From positions 806,001-870,000 of the forward strand of contig WKKS01000001.1 of the NCBI GenBank assembly GCA_009684515.1: a stretch of DNA of 64,000 nucleotides. The letters are read 5' to 3'. Shown here one piece after another: positions 18,916 to 29,050 of the stretch. This stretch comes from Geobacter sp. (GTDB lineage: Bacteria; Desulfobacterota; Desulfuromonadia; Geobacterales; Pseudopelobacteraceae). Within the stretch, counting starts at the first letter, position 1, and every line of letters starts with the position of its first letter. The notes beneath the pieces are model-generated. The model worked only from the letters and a program-made list of their open reading frames with translations, had not been told where the DNA came from and did no database searches. The position numbers and the translations under genes are program-made.

Positions 18916-20529
18916 ATGGCTACCATAAAATCAAAGATCATTGTCAACGTCGTGATTATCCTGATGACGCTTGTCGGCATCGTAGCCATGAATTACGCAG
19001 ACCTGAAAGAGATGCAGCAGATGCAGGTTTTGGCTGCCAGGCGCTCCCAGGACGCCGTGGATATCAAGGAAGCTTCCATGGGGGGGATGGCATTGTACCA
19101 GATCATTGCCGATGCGGAGATAAAGCAGGATTTCAACAAAAGCGACAAGGAGTGGGCAGAAAGAAAACTTGACGTCCTCAAGTTTATCGATCTGGCGGTC
19201 AAAGCCGCCGAGACGCCGGAGGAGAAGAAACAGACCGCTGAGGTCCAGACCGCAATCCACGAAACAATCAGCCTTTTCGAGAAGAAAATGCTCCCTGCCC
19301 TGAAGCTGGCCAATGGCATAACTCCCGAGATTAAAGAGCTGGACGATAAAATTGATACACAGGTCAGCAAGGTCGAAGCCGGAATGGATATTGTGGTCAA
19401 TTCCATGCAAAAGAAAATGAAGGCTTCCGGTGAGGAATTCGCTGCTGCTGTCAAAAGCGCCATCAGTCAAACCGTAATGATCGGCCTGCTAGGGCTTCTG
19501 CTCCAGGCCGGAGTGGCGGCGTGGCTGCTGAACAGCATCATGAAACCGGTCAATGCGCTGCGGCTGATGCTGATGGATATTTCCCAGGGCGAGGGGGACC
19601 TGACCAAGCGCCTTGACGATTCCAGCCGGGACGAACTGGCCGAGATCAGCAGATACTTCAACCTGTTCATCGACAAGCTGCGTGGCATCATCAGCCAGAT
19701 ATCCAGCACATCGACCCAGGTTGCAGCCGCTTCAAACGAACTGCAATCGACCGCCGAGCATATCGCCACCGGTTCTGAAGAGGTCGCCGCTCAGGCGGGA
19801 ACAGTAGCTGTCGCAGGTGAAGAGATGTCGGCTACCAGCGGCGATATCGCCCAGAATTGCCAGATGGCAGCCGAAGGTGCCCAGCGCGCTTCAAAAACAG
19901 CCAGTGACGGGGCACAAGTGGTTGAAAGAACCGTCTCGGTGATGGGGCAGATCGCGGAGAAGGTGCAGGAATCGGCCAGAACGGTGGAAAGCCTGGGCGC
20001 CAGGAGCGACCAGATCGGCGCCATCATCGGCACTATCGAGGATATCGCCGACCAGACCAACCTGCTGGCGCTGAACGCCGCCATTGAAGCGGCCCGCGCC
20101 GGAGAGCAGGGTCGCGGTTTTGCGGTGGTGGCCGACGAAGTCCGTGCCCTGGCCGAACGCACCACCCGCGCCACCAAAGAGATCGGTGAAATGATCAAAA
20201 CCATCCAGAAGGAAACCAAAAGCGCTGTATCGGCTATGGAGCAGGGAGTTCGCGAGGTTGAAACCGGCACGATGGAAGCAGCCAGATCCGGACAGGCTTT
20301 GCAGAACATCCTGGAACAGGTCAACGACGTCGCCATGCAGGTCAACCAGATCGCCACCGCCGCCGAAGAGCAGACCGCCACCACCAGCGAAATATCCAGC
20401 AACATGCAACAGATCACCGAGGTCGTCCAGCAAACCTCGCAAGGCGCACATGAATCAGCCACGGCAGCGGCACAGCTGAATGGCAATGCCGAAGAGCTGC
20501 AACGACTGGTGCGTCAGTTCAAGCTGTGA
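18916..20529 (+). CDS. Methyl-accepting chemotaxis protein with four-helix sensor domain
   Basis: A 537-residue receptor. Membrane segments lie at about 7-28 and 182-205, enclosing a helical periplasmic domain of the 4HB type. HAMP (about 205-260) and a cytoplasmic signalling coiled coil follow, with the conserved tip [20 protein letters not shown] and [16 protein letters not shown]. The ATG at 18916 is chosen because AAGGGGG lies upstream and the residues before it do not look like protein. It is a single gene, inserted between two leftward nif operons, and its ligand is unknown. Confidence 0.92.
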   Translation: MATIKSKIIVNVVIILMTLVGIVAMNYADLKEMQQMQVLAARRSQDAVDIKEASMGGMALYQIIADAEIKQDFNKSDKEWAERKLDVLKFIDLAVKAAETPEEKKQTAEVQTAIHETISLFEKKMLPALKLANGITPEIKELDDKIDTQVSKVEAGMDIVVNSMQKKMKASGEEFAAAVKSAISQTVMIGLLGLLLQAGVAAWLLNSIMKPVNALRLMLMDISQGEGDLTKRLDDSSRDELAEISRYFNLFIDKLRGIISQISSTSTQVAAASNELQSTAEHIATGSEEVAAQAGTVAVAGEEMSATSGDIAQNCQMAAEGAQRASKTASDGAQVVERTVSVMGQIAEKVQESARTVESLGARSDQIGAIIGTIEDIADQTNLLALNAAIEAARAGEQGRGFAVVADEVRALAERTTRATKEIGEMIKTIQKETKSAVSAMEQGVREVETGTMEAARSGQALQNILEQVNDVAMQVNQIATAAEEQTATTSEISSNMQQITEVVQQTSQGAHESATAAAQLNGNAEELQRLVRQFKL

Positions 20530-20564
20530 AAATCGAAGGCTGATCCTTCTTTTGCCAAACCGGG

Positions 20565-20599
20565 AACGGCTCCCCGATTATTTGGGGAGCCGTTTTTTT
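20565..20599 (+). terminator. Rho-independent terminator after the receptor gene
   Basis: AACGGCTCCCC pairs with GGGGAGCCGTT across an 8-base loop, followed by a T-run. It separates the receptor gene from the convergent nifEN gene. Confidence 0.88.
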
Positions 20600-20616
20600 G
20601 TAAAATTCAGATGTTA

Positions 20617-23376
20617 CTAATTATGCGCCAGCTTCTGCGCTTCCTTGGCATTGGCCTGGAAAATATTGGCCGTCTCGAACACCAGATTCAGCGTTCCATG
20701 ATAACCGACCCACATCTTCTGATGGGAACCAAGACGGTCAAAAACCGGCAGACCGGCCCGCAGATGGGCTCCGATCTTGAGCTTGGCCGCCGCCTGGCGG
20801 CCGTTGGAATTGGCCACGATCAGGTCGGCACCTTTGGCCGCCGTCTCAAGATCCTCCAGATCCCCTACAAATACATTTTCACTTGGCAGTCCGTCCAGAC
20901 CACGGGTGCGGGTGGCCGACAAGGCCGCCTGAATCTCGCACCCCATGCCGGCCAGAAAGCCGGTCAAGGTTTTGAGATTGTCCGACTCCAGCGCAATCGC
21001 CACCTTTTTATTACCGAACTGGTAATGGCTGTCCACCATGGCATCCATCAGACGGCTGCGCCAGCGGCGATGCTTCTCCGGGATCGGGCGGCCGGAGATG
21101 GCGCTCAGCGTTTCCATGAAGCGGTCCGTTTCGGCCAAACCGGTCAGCGAGGTGAATCCGTAAGCCTGGATGCCGAATTTTTCCTTCATTTTCAAGGCGG
21201 CCCTGGAGAGCGAATCCCCCACAAACAGGGTCGCGATGCTGCGCCCTGACTTCCTGATATCTTCTACCGGAATGCCGCCGGTTGAAAGCGGCGACACCAC
21301 CTCGTCGATATGACCATCCATGGCATTGGAGATGTCCGGAATCGTCAGCACGCTCAGCCCGAAGGATTCCACCAGTTCTTTCAGTTCCTCCACATCGGCC
21401 GGTGTCAGATGCGCGCCGGGGAGCAGGTTGACCTGACCGGAAACAGTCTCGCCACCCTCTGCCAGAGTGGAGACAATCGCCTCCACGGCAGAGGCGTAAC
21501 CTTCCTGCAGCGAACCGCAGTAATCCGGGGTGGAGGCCCAGACGATCGGCACTCCATCATGCTCCGGATGCTCCATCCGGAACTCCTTGATGATTTTGTT
21601 CACATCATCACCCATGGTCTCGGTCAGGCCGGTAGTCATGACACCGACCACCCGAGGATGAAACTTCTCGATCACCCGGCCGATACCGATTTTCAGATTT
21701 TCCCAGCCGCCAAAAATGGCGCTGTCCTCGCTCATGGCGGTGGCATTCAGGGCGATGGATTCCTTGTAGTGCCGCGACAATTGCAGCCGGATGAAGGTCG
21801 AACACCCTTGGGCGCCATGCAGCAGACCCAGCATGTTGTCGATCCCCAGATAGGCCATGGTGGCCCCCAGGGCGGGCGAATTTTTCTGCGGATTAACCGT
21901 GGCGGCCTTGGTTGAGACCTTGACCCGCGAAGCGGAGATATCTTCGGCCATAAATGACTCGGCATGGGTGGCAGTTCCAGCAAGAGCGGCCGACAGCTGT
22001 TCTTCGCTCTTCTCCCAGGGGGCCGGTGCATTCAGGGTCGGCCAGATCGGGTTATTGACCGTCATGTCCAGCTGTTTGGAAAAAGTCACCATCCCCTCAT
22101 AACCGGCATAGGGATGGGAGCGGCCATGATTGATATCCATGAAAGGGGTCTTGGTCTTGAGCGCCAGGAACTTGGTCTTGCCGCCCGCCACGATCAGGTC
22201 GGGCAGCTTTTCGCGCATGACCGCCAGCAGCCCGGCGGTGGAGGTATCCTCGATGATCTTGGCATCCTTGTGCATCAGACCCTTCATGCGGTAAAAATCC
22301 TCCAGGGTCGAGTTCTGCGTCCCGGCCGCCAGCACCTCCACACCCAGTTCGGTCAGGGAATTAACCATCGACCAGGTCTTGACCCCGCCGGTGAACAGCA
22401 CGGCCGTCTTCCCTTCCAGCCGTGCGCGGTAGGGTGCGATGGCGGCCCGGCATTTTTCTTCCTCCTCCGCAATCAGCCGTTCCACACGGTCCTGCATAGT
22501 CCGTTTCTCCAGCCCGTTGACGATGTTATCCAGCTCACGGGCGATGTCGCGCAGCGCCTTGGCGGTGTCGGTCATGCCGTAAAACGATTCCTCCAGATAG
22601 GGCATGCCGTAGGTTTTCTGCATCTTCTTGGCCAGGTTGGTCAGGGATTTGGAACAGATGATGATGTTCAGTTTGGCCCGGTGGGCGTAGCGCAACTCCT
22701 CGAATTTGGCATCACCGCTGAAACAGGAGAGAACCTGGATTCCCAGCCGGTCAAAGAGCGGCAGCATGCCCCACAGGTCTCCGGCAATGTTGTACTCGCC
22801 GATCAGGTTGATCGGATACTCGCCTAGAACCGGCGGCTCGGTGGTGCCGATCACGTACTTGAACATGATTTCACCCGCCAGGCGGTTGCCGATGTTCTTG
22901 TCGCCGATAAAACCGGGCGTATTGACCGGGATAATCGGGATGGCGACTTTTGCCGAGGCAGCCGTGCAGACCGCCTCCACATCATCACCGGTCATGGCGG
23001 TCACGCAGGTGGCATAGACGAAAATGGCCCGGGCTTGATCCTGATAACGCTCGGCCAGATCGAGGATGGCCTTGTAGAGCTTCTTCTCGCCGCCGAAGAT
23101 GACGTCGTTTTCCAGCATTTCGGTTGTAAAACCGCGCCGGTAAAGCTGCGAATCGGAAGAGCGTGCCCCGCGGTTATCCCAGGAGTTGCCGGCACAGCCG
23201 ATCGGGCCATGCACCAGGTGGATCACATCGGTGATCGGCATCAGTACCACGCGGGCGCCGTCATAGGCGCAGGAGCGTTCGGTTCCCTCGCCCGGTTCGG
23301 ATTTCTTGCAGAACTTGGGTGCGCCCTTGTCGTGGGTTTCGCAGTTGTCGGTGTCGTACCAGTCTGGTTTGGCCAT
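20617..23376 (-). CDS. nifEN: NifEN fusion, FeMo-cofactor assembly scaffold
   Basis: NifE and NifN form the scaffold on which NifB-co becomes FeMo-co. Here both are one 919-residue polypeptide: NifE from the start to about residue 480 (cluster-binding CAYDGARVV and HGPIGCAGN) and NifN from about 485 (MAYLGIDNMLGLLHGAQGC onward). Fused nifEN is known from Geobacter species. ATG at 23376 is chosen because AAAGGAT precedes it. An in-frame ATG at 23442 would place translation inside the leader terminator stem. It is a single-gene operon with its own sigma-54 promoter and attenuator. Confidence 0.95.
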   Translation of the reverse strand: MAKPDWYDTDNCETHDKGAPKFCKKSEPGEGTERSCAYDGARVVLMPITDVIHLVHGPIGCAGNSWDNRGARSSDSQLYRRGFTTEMLENDVIFGGEKKLYKAILDLAERYQDQARAIFVYATCVTAMTGDDVEAVCTAASAKVAIPIIPVNTPGFIGDKNIGNRLAGEIMFKYVIGTTEPPVLGEYPINLIGEYNIAGDLWGMLPLFDRLGIQVLSCFSGDAKFEELRYAHRAKLNIIICSKSLTNLAKKMQKTYGMPYLEESFYGMTDTAKALRDIARELDNIVNGLEKRTMQDRVERLIAEEEEKCRAAIAPYRARLEGKTAVLFTGGVKTWSMVNSLTELGVEVLAAGTQNSTLEDFYRMKGLMHKDAKIIEDTSTAGLLAVMREKLPDLIVAGGKTKFLALKTKTPFMDINHGRSHPYAGYEGMVTFSKQLDMTVNNPIWPTLNAPAPWEKSEEQLSAALAGTATHAESFMAEDISASRVKVSTKAATVNPQKNSPALGATMAYLGIDNMLGLLHGAQGCSTFIRLQLSRHYKESIALNATAMSEDSAIFGGWENLKIGIGRVIEKFHPRVVGVMTTGLTETMGDDVNKIIKEFRMEHPEHDGVPIVWASTPDYCGSLQEGYASAVEAIVSTLAEGGETVSGQVNLLPGAHLTPADVEELKELVESFGLSVLTIPDISNAMDGHIDEVVSPLSTGGIPVEDIRKSGRSIATLFVGDSLSRAALKMKEKFGIQAYGFTSLTGLAETDRFMETLSAISGRPIPEKHRRWRSRLMDAMVDSHYQFGNKKVAIALESDNLKTLTGFLAGMGCEIQAALSATRTRGLDGLPSENVFVGDLEDLETAAKGADLIVANSNGRQAAAKLKIGAHLRAGLPVFDRLGSHQKMWVGYHGTLNLVFETANIFQANAKEAQKLAHN

Positions 23377-23417
23377 GGTCGTATCCTTTTCGGCTCGTCG
23401 CATATCACCCTGCAACG

Positions 23418-23467
23418 AAAAACGGCGCTCCGTTTCATACATGATGAAAGCGGATGGCGCCGTTGCC
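23418..23467 (-). promoter_or_regulatory. Leader terminator with GGCAACGGCGCC motif (nifEN)
   Basis: Leftward, GGCAACGGCGCC begins a long terminator hairpin (CGGCGC..CCG.TTTCAT / ATGAAA.CGG.GCGCCG) followed by five T. The motif can alternatively fold as GGC/GCC with hexaloop AACGGC (A1, G4). It sits about 30 nt after the expected transcript start and 40 nt before the nifEN start codon. Confidence 0.75.
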
Positions 23468-23502
23468 AGAGTTTATTCGCAATATAGTTACCGTCAAATA
23501 AT

Positions 23503-23539
23503 TAGAGCATGTGGCGTGCCAACTGCACCACATGCTCTA
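23503..23539. promoter_or_regulatory. Sigma-54 promoter of nifEN within a 12-bp inverted repeat
   Basis: The minus strand of 23506-23522 reads TTGGCACGCCACATGCT, a near-consensus sigma-54 promoter. It lies in a perfect inverted repeat, TAGAGCATGTGG (23503-23514) and CCACATGCTCTA (23528-23539). The -12 element is in one arm and the -24 element in the spacer. None of the other nif promoters here has this arrangement. Confidence 0.8.
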
Positions 23540-23656
23540 TCTAGCTGTTTATATTCAAATACAATTTAATTACCTTGTTCGCCGCGACCGCATATGCCTA
23601 TATATTAGGCAGCAGCGCCCGACCGGTTAACATCTCATATCAGCCAAGATTCTTTT

Positions 23657-26293
23657 CTAATATATGACAGCCTTAACCGCTTCCTTCAACACACTCAGCC
23701 GGTACGGTTTCTGGATGAAGCCGGACAACCCCTTGCCGACAAATTTTTGGGTGACTTCGTTTTCGTTGTAACCGCTGCTCAGAATCACCTTGACGTCCGG
23801 CTTGATCCGGCGCAGTTCGCAGAAGCATTGTTCGCCGTCCATGTGCGGCATGGTCAGGTCCAGAATCACGAAAGCTATGTCGTCCTTGCTTTTGAAAATG
23901 TCCAATCCGGCCCGGCCATCGTTGGCGGTAATAACCTCGAAACCCAACTCTTTCAGCATTTCTGTCCCGATACCACGGACGGTTTCTTCGTCATCCACCA
24001 GCAGGACCGTGCCGCTTCCGCGCCATTCGTCCCGGTCCGATTCGCCGTTGAAAATTTCCGCCGGTCGGCCGGAGGCGGGAAACAGGATTTTGAAGCTGCT
24101 CCCCTTGCCCGGCTCGCTGTAGACTTTGATGGCGCCGTGGTGGCCGCGCACGATGCCGAGTACTGCGGCCATCCCCAGTCCCCGTCCGGTGAATTTGGTG
24201 GTGAAGAACGGGTCGAACAGTTTCTCCATAACGTCTTTGTCCATGCCGCAGCCGCTGTCGGCAACTTCCAGGTAGGAGTACAGACCACCGGAAAGATTTT
24301 CATCCAGCCAGACATCTTTCAGGTAGCTGTCGTCGCAATCCATGCAGCCGGTGGTGATGGCAATTATGCCGCTTTTGTCGCCGATCGCCTCCGAGGCGTT
24401 GATAACCAGGTTCATGATGATCTGGCGTATCTGGGTGGCGTCGGCTTCGACGGCTGGCAGTGGTTTGGTAAAGTTCAGCCGCAGGACCGCCTTTTTGGAA
24501 ATCGAGACTTCCAGCATATGCAGCATCTCTTCCACCAGCTTGTTGATATCCAGGCTTTCGACCATGAATTTGCCTTTGCCGGAGTAGGCCAGCATCTGTT
24601 TGGCCAGGTCGGCGGCCCGCGAAGCGGATTGTTCGATGCGCTGCAGGTTGTCTACGGCGGGGGATTCCTTGTTGAGCCGCATCAGCGCCAGGTCGGCGTT
24701 GCCGATGATGGCGGTCAGGATATTGTTGAAGTCGTGGGCGATGCCGCCTGCCAGAACACCCAGGCTTTCCAGCTTCTGGGTATGCAGAAGCTGCTGCTCC
24801 ATCATCAGGCGCTCTTCTTCAGCCTGTTTGCGTTCCGTAATATTTCTGGCAACACCCATAACCGCCGGTTGTCCATCAAAGTCTACCAGCCGGACATTAA
24901 CCTCAACCGGAAACTGCGACCCGTCTTTCCGGCGATGGATGGTTTCAAAAGTCATCGCCTTGAATTTCGATAAATTACCGAAATGTTCCGAGATTTTTTC
25001 AGGCGTTGTGTGAACGGCATCCAGATCGAGTATTCCCAATGCAAGGAATTCTTCATTCGAGTAGCCCAGTTCCGTTGAAGCTTGCGCATTAGCTGCAACG
25101 ATTTTTCCGGACATGTCCGAGATGTAAACCGGGTCGGCCAGATTTTCGAACAGGGTCTTGAACCTTTGTTCGCTGGCAACCAGGGCTTCTTCGGAAAGGA
25201 GTTTGAGCTGTTGCTCCAACCTGCGGCGTTCCTCCAGTTCCTGCTGCAATGAAAGTGTCCGCTTGCGGACCCTCTTGCGCAACAAATAGTTCCAATACAT
25301 CGCCAGCACCAGCAGGATCGTTACAAACCAGTAGCCGTATTGCCGCATGACAGATTTAATCGTTATTTTCCCGTAATCCTTGTAGACCCCGATCCGCAGT
25401 TCCTTCATCAGCATATGCACCAACTCGTAATCGAGCGGTATCGTCCACCCTTCCAAATGTGCCGCCTTGGAAGCCGGGTCATCTGCGGACTGTTTATAGA
25501 GGGCTATTGCAACACTCTCAGCAAGATCGTCGGATGTGTGCCTGACCTTCGCGAAGGGCCATTCCGGGTAGAGCCGCGTGCTGACCGCGAACGGGAATTC
25601 ACCATCGTCCTTTTGCCGGTTGATGACATAATAATCTTCCCGCTTGATTTTGCCTTCATCCGACATCCGTTCCAGAGTATTGCTGCGAATCGTCCCGACA
25701 TCTGCTTTCCGGTCCCTGACTGCGTAAACGACATCATCGTGGGTGCCCCCGAAGGTAAGCCCGGCGAAATCCCGGTATGGGTCAAGCCCGGCTGCTTTTA
25801 TTTCACGCCACGCCATTGTCCAGCCGCCAAGAGAGCTGGCCTCGACAGCCATGACACTTTTCCCTTTCAGGTCATGAATGTCCTTGATGTCCTTACGATC
25901 CGCTCTGGTGAATATGACCCCGCCGAATTCTTTATAAGCCCCCTTGGATGTCATGTTTTTCAAAGTGGCAATCCGGCTTACGCGATACTGTGCTTCCAGA
26001 TTGACGTATATTTCCGGATTGGAGATCACAAAATCAACCTGTCCGCTGCCGACAGCCGGGCCGATCTGGTTGAAGTCGAGCGGAATAATTTCAAAGCGGT
26101 GTTCCGGGATTGTTCGGGCGAGATACGCGGCGGTGGGTGTCCACATCCGCAATGCCGTCTCCTTGCCCCGGTGGGCCAGAACGCCGATGTGGATATCATG
26201 GGCAACGGCTGCCGTGGAAAATACGGTGGCAAAGGCGATGACGACCAGAAGCAAAACCATGGATAAACGATATGTTCGCAAATAAACCGTCAT
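23657..26293 (-). CDS. Hybrid histidine kinase with PhnD-like periplasmic binding domain
   Basis: An 878-residue protein. A signal/anchor segment is followed by a phosphonate-binding-protein-like (PhnD type) sensor domain (about 30-295), a membrane segment (about 318-338), a PAS domain (about 380-495), a HisKA/HATPase kinase with phosphoacceptor in GGIAHDFNNIL near residue 517, and a receiver with VILDLTMPHMDG. No output domain exists, so phosphotransfer to another protein is implied. ATG at 26293 is preferred over an upstream TTG. It is the last gene of a five-gene sensor operon, and its kinase core is almost identical in DNA to the preceding gene. Confidence 0.88.
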   Translation of the reverse strand: MTVYLRTYRLSMVLLLVVIAFATVFSTAAVAHDIHIGVLAHRGKETALRMWTPTAAYLARTIPEHRFEIIPLDFNQIGPAVGSGQVDFVISNPEIYVNLEAQYRVSRIATLKNMTSKGAYKEFGGVIFTRADRKDIKDIHDLKGKSVMAVEASSLGGWTMAWREIKAAGLDPYRDFAGLTFGGTHDDVVYAVRDRKADVGTIRSNTLERMSDEGKIKREDYYVINRQKDDGEFPFAVSTRLYPEWPFAKVRHTSDDLAESVAIALYKQSADDPASKAAHLEGWTIPLDYELVHMLMKELRIGVYKDYGKITIKSVMRQYGYWFVTILLVLAMYWNYLLRKRVRKRTLSLQQELEERRRLEQQLKLLSEEALVASEQRFKTLFENLADPVYISDMSGKIVAANAQASTELGYSNEEFLALGILDLDAVHTTPEKISEHFGNLSKFKAMTFETIHRRKDGSQFPVEVNVRLVDFDGQPAVMGVARNITERKQAEEERLMMEQQLLHTQKLESLGVLAGGIAHDFNNILTAIIGNADLALMRLNKESPAVDNLQRIEQSASRAADLAKQMLAYSGKGKFMVESLDINKLVEEMLHMLEVSISKKAVLRLNFTKPLPAVEADATQIRQIIMNLVINASEAIGDKSGIIAITTGCMDCDDSYLKDVWLDENLSGGLYSYLEVADSGCGMDKDVMEKLFDPFFTTKFTGRGLGMAAVLGIVRGHHGAIKVYSEPGKGSSFKILFPASGRPAEIFNGESDRDEWRGSGTVLLVDDEETVRGIGTEMLKELGFEVITANDGRAGLDIFKSKDDIAFVILDLTMPHMDGEQCFCELRRIKPDVKVILSSGYNENEVTQKFVGKGLSGFIQKPYRLSVLKEAVKAVIY
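24501..24786. repeat. Near-identical kinase-core segment, copy 1
   Basis: These 286 bp match 27175-27460 with a single mismatch (24746 against 27420). They cover the H-box helix and the start of the ATPase domain of two neighbouring kinases whose sensor parts are unrelated. Confidence 0.95.
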
Positions 26294-26333
26294 AAACTTT
26301 TCCCTTTTTGATGGGCAGAAACGTTGGGTCAAG

Positions 26334-29048
26334 TCAGCTTATCCTCTTGACCGCTTCTTTCAGCACACTCAGCCGGTACGGTTTCTGAATGAAGCCGGAC
26401 AGCCCCTTCCCGGCAAACTTCTGGGTGACTTCCTGTTCGTTGTAGCCACTGCACAAAATCACCTTCACATCCGGCTTGATCCGGCGCAGTTCGCGGAAGC
26501 ATTGCTCACCATCCATGTGCGGCATGGTCAGATCCAGGATTACGAAGCTGATGTCGCCCCTGGCTTTGAATATCTCCAGCGCTTCGCGGCCGTCGTTGGC
26601 TGTGACCGCGCCGAAGCCGAGCTCTTTCAGCATTTCTGTTCCGATGCCACGTATGGTTTCCTCGTCGTCCACCAGCAGGACCGTGCCGCTGCCGCGCCAG
26701 TCGTCCTTGTCCGCCTCATTGTTGAAGATTTCAGACGGACGGCCGGAGGCTGGGAGCAGGATTTTGAAGCTGCTCCCCTTGCCCGGTTCGCTGTAGACTT
26801 TGATGGCGCCGTGGTGGCCGCGTACGATGCCGAGTACGGCGGCCATCCCCAGTCCCCGCCCGGTGAATTTGGTGGTGAAGAATGGGTCGAACAGCTTCTC
26901 CATAACGTCCTTGTCCATGCCGCAGCCGCTGTCGGCGATTTCAAGGTAGACATACAGGCCGTCCTTCAGGTTTTCATCCAGCCAGACCCCTTTCAGGTAG
27001 CTGTCGTCGCAATCCATGCAGCCGGTGGTGATGGCGATCACGCCGCTTTTGTCGCCGATCGCCTCCGAGGCGTTGATGACCAGATTCATGATGATCTGGC
27101 GCATCTGGGTGGCGTCGGCTTCGACGGCTGGCAGTGGTTTGGTAAAGTTCAGGCGCAGAACCGCCCTTTTGGAGATCGAGACTTCCAGCATATGCAGCAT
27201 CTCTTCCACCAGCTTGTTGATATCCAGGCTTTCGACCATGAATTTGCCTTTGCCGGAGTAGGCCAGCATCTGTTTGGCCAGGTCGGCGGCCCGCGAAGCG
27301 GATTGTTCGATGCGCTGCAGGTTGTCTACGGCGGGGGATTCCTTGTTGAGCCGCATCAGCGCCAGGTCGGCGTTGCCGATGATGGCGGTCAGGATATTGT
27401 TGAAGTCGTGGGCGATGCCCCCTGCCAGAACACCCAGGCTTTCCAGCTTCTGGGTATGCAGCAGTTGCTGTTCCAGCTTGAGGCGCTCCTCCACGGCCCG
27501 CTTGCCGCTGACAATTTTCCAGACCGCATCCATGAACAGGCTCAGCTGCATTACGTCAGAGTCAAGGTAATCGCTGTCCTTATTGCCAACCCCCACGACC
27601 GCCACAACATTTTCATCCACTATTACCGGCACGGTCAGAAAGCGCTTGAGAGACACATGCCCCTCCGGCAGACCTTTCTTGAGCGGATGGGGGGCGGCAA
27701 ATTCGTTCAGCAGGATCGGCTTCCGCTGGCGGACCGCTTCGCCCCAGATTCCGGTGCTGCCCAGATCGTAAACGGTCTTATGTTCCTGGACCGCACACTC
27801 CTTCATCACGCTTTGCGACCAGCTATGCAGGGTAAACTGACGCTTTTGCTCGCTGTAAAAATAAATGTAGCCGATTGCGCTTCCGGTCAGCTTGATGACT
27901 TCATCCAGGGCATGATCCAGAAACCCGGCCTCATCGCCGAACGGGTATTGGGAAATGTTATACAGGCTTGACATGCGGCTTTCGCTTTCCCGCAGCACCA
28001 GCTCCTGCTGATGGAGCGTATCCCCCATCAACTGGAGATTTCCGGACAACTGATTGAACTCGGCAATCGTGGTCACCGGCCAAACCCCGGATCTGTCCCC
28101 ATCGGCAAATTTCTGGGCACGGTCGGCAAGGGCGTCGAAACGGGCCGCCAGTTTGCGCGCCAGATAAATGGAAGTCATCACGCCACCCGACAGCGCGAGC
28201 AGGATCGCTCCCAGAACGACCAGACTGATGTTCCGGGAGGTGCGGAAGATGGAAATATTCGTCCTGGCTACCAGCACATGCCAATCCACATCCGGAATCT
28301 GAATTATGCTGCCGGTCATGGCATACCCTTCGAAACTGAATTGGCCGACAGTCGGCGCATCCGCGACAATTCCGGAACGAACCAGCGGAATATTGCTGAT
28401 ATTGAGTTGTTGAGCCGTATAGCGGCCATTGTTGTCGGCTATGACCTGCCCGTTCTGATCAACGATCATGATCAGCGTGTCCTGATCGGAGCTGATCTGC
28501 TTGAGAAATTTTGTCAAAAGCGCCAGATCAACCTCACCGACAAAGAATCCGCCATCTCCAGGCGTCGAATATGCCACGGCCAGCCCGCCATTGATGAGCG
28601 AGAGAAAGGTATTTGACCAGCGCGGTTTTCTGTCGTGGGAAATTTTGTGGAAAAACGGATTGCCTGAAATATCCAGACTGTCCAGATCTTTCTGGCGCAT
28701 TTTCCTGTCCATTCGAAGCGACACGCCGGAGACCTTGCCATCCGTGGCGACCAGATACAGGCTGCTCATGGCATCGGTGGCGCCCAGCAGAGCATCAAGA
28801 TGCTTCTGAAAGTTATGCCCCACAGTCGGCATGGCAGCGGTGGCCCTGACAACTGCGGCGGCCGTTTCCAGGTGGCTTTCCACCTGCACGCCGACCGCCC
28901 GCGCCAGGCGGAGCTGCCGCTCCTGGGCGTCCCTTATGGTTTCGGGATATATCCAGAAAAAGCCGAAGAGCACAACCATGCCGAATGGCAGCACAACCGC
29001 CAGCAGGGATTGGAGCGTGAGAACGTTGCGTAAAGAGCGGACAGTCAT
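26334..29048 (-). CDS. Hybrid histidine kinase with Cache-type sensor, HAMP and GAF
   Basis: About 904 residues. A first membrane segment (about 12-34), a periplasmic double-Cache-like domain (35-285), a second membrane segment (about 283-305), HAMP, a GAF domain (about 370-510), a HisKA/HATPase core with H-box GGIAHDFNNIL near residue 544, and a receiver ending the protein (VILDLTMPHMDG). No output domain follows. ATG 29048 is preferred with GGTGGAG upstream. A GTG at 29054 would instead overlap the preceding stop. The membrane sensor suggests a small external ligand, perhaps shared with the lipoprotein encoded just upstream. Confidence 0.88.
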   Translation of the reverse strand: MTVRSLRNVLTLQSLLAVVLPFGMVVLFGFFWIYPETIRDAQERQLRLARAVGVQVESHLETAAAVVRATAAMPTVGHNFQKHLDALLGATDAMSSLYLVATDGKVSGVSLRMDRKMRQKDLDSLDISGNPFFHKISHDRKPRWSNTFLSLINGGLAVAYSTPGDGGFFVGEVDLALLTKFLKQISSDQDTLIMIVDQNGQVIADNNGRYTAQQLNISNIPLVRSGIVADAPTVGQFSFEGYAMTGSIIQIPDVDWHVLVARTNISIFRTSRNISLVVLGAILLALSGGVMTSIYLARKLAARFDALADRAQKFADGDRSGVWPVTTIAEFNQLSGNLQLMGDTLHQQELVLRESESRMSSLYNISQYPFGDEAGFLDHALDEVIKLTGSAIGYIYFYSEQKRQFTLHSWSQSVMKECAVQEHKTVYDLGSTGIWGEAVRQRKPILLNEFAAPHPLKKGLPEGHVSLKRFLTVPVIVDENVVAVVGVGNKDSDYLDSDVMQLSLFMDAVWKIVSGKRAVEERLKLEQQLLHTQKLESLGVLAGGIAHDFNNILTAIIGNADLALMRLNKESPAVDNLQRIEQSASRAADLAKQMLAYSGKGKFMVESLDINKLVEEMLHMLEVSISKRAVLRLNFTKPLPAVEADATQMRQIIMNLVINASEAIGDKSGVIAITTGCMDCDDSYLKGVWLDENLKDGLYVYLEIADSGCGMDKDVMEKLFDPFFTTKFTGRGLGMAAVLGIVRGHHGAIKVYSEPGKGSSFKILLPASGRPSEIFNNEADKDDWRGSGTVLLVDDEETIRGIGTEMLKELGFGAVTANDGREALEIFKARGDISFVILDLTMPHMDGEQCFRELRRIKPDVKVILCSGYNEQEVTQKFAGKGLSGFIQKPYRLSVLKEAVKRIS
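27175..27460. repeat. Near-identical kinase-core segment, copy 2
   Basis: Partner of 24501-24786, at a constant offset of 2674 bp with one mismatch. Silent sites are also conserved, which points to recent duplication or gene conversion rather than protein-level selection. Confidence 0.95.
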
Positions 29049-29050
29049 GG

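Noticed and set aside
23377-23442. Upstream in-frame ATG for nifEN at 23442
   Set aside because: The added residues would be encoded by the terminator stem and T-run. The ATG at 23376 has a ribosome site and gives the expected NifE start.
26502-27971. Long open frame (489 codons) on the plus strand opposite a hybrid kinase
   Set aside because: Low-complexity Gln/Val/His-rich translation antisense to a clear kinase. A similar shadow appears opposite the duplicated kinase region, as expected from identical DNA.
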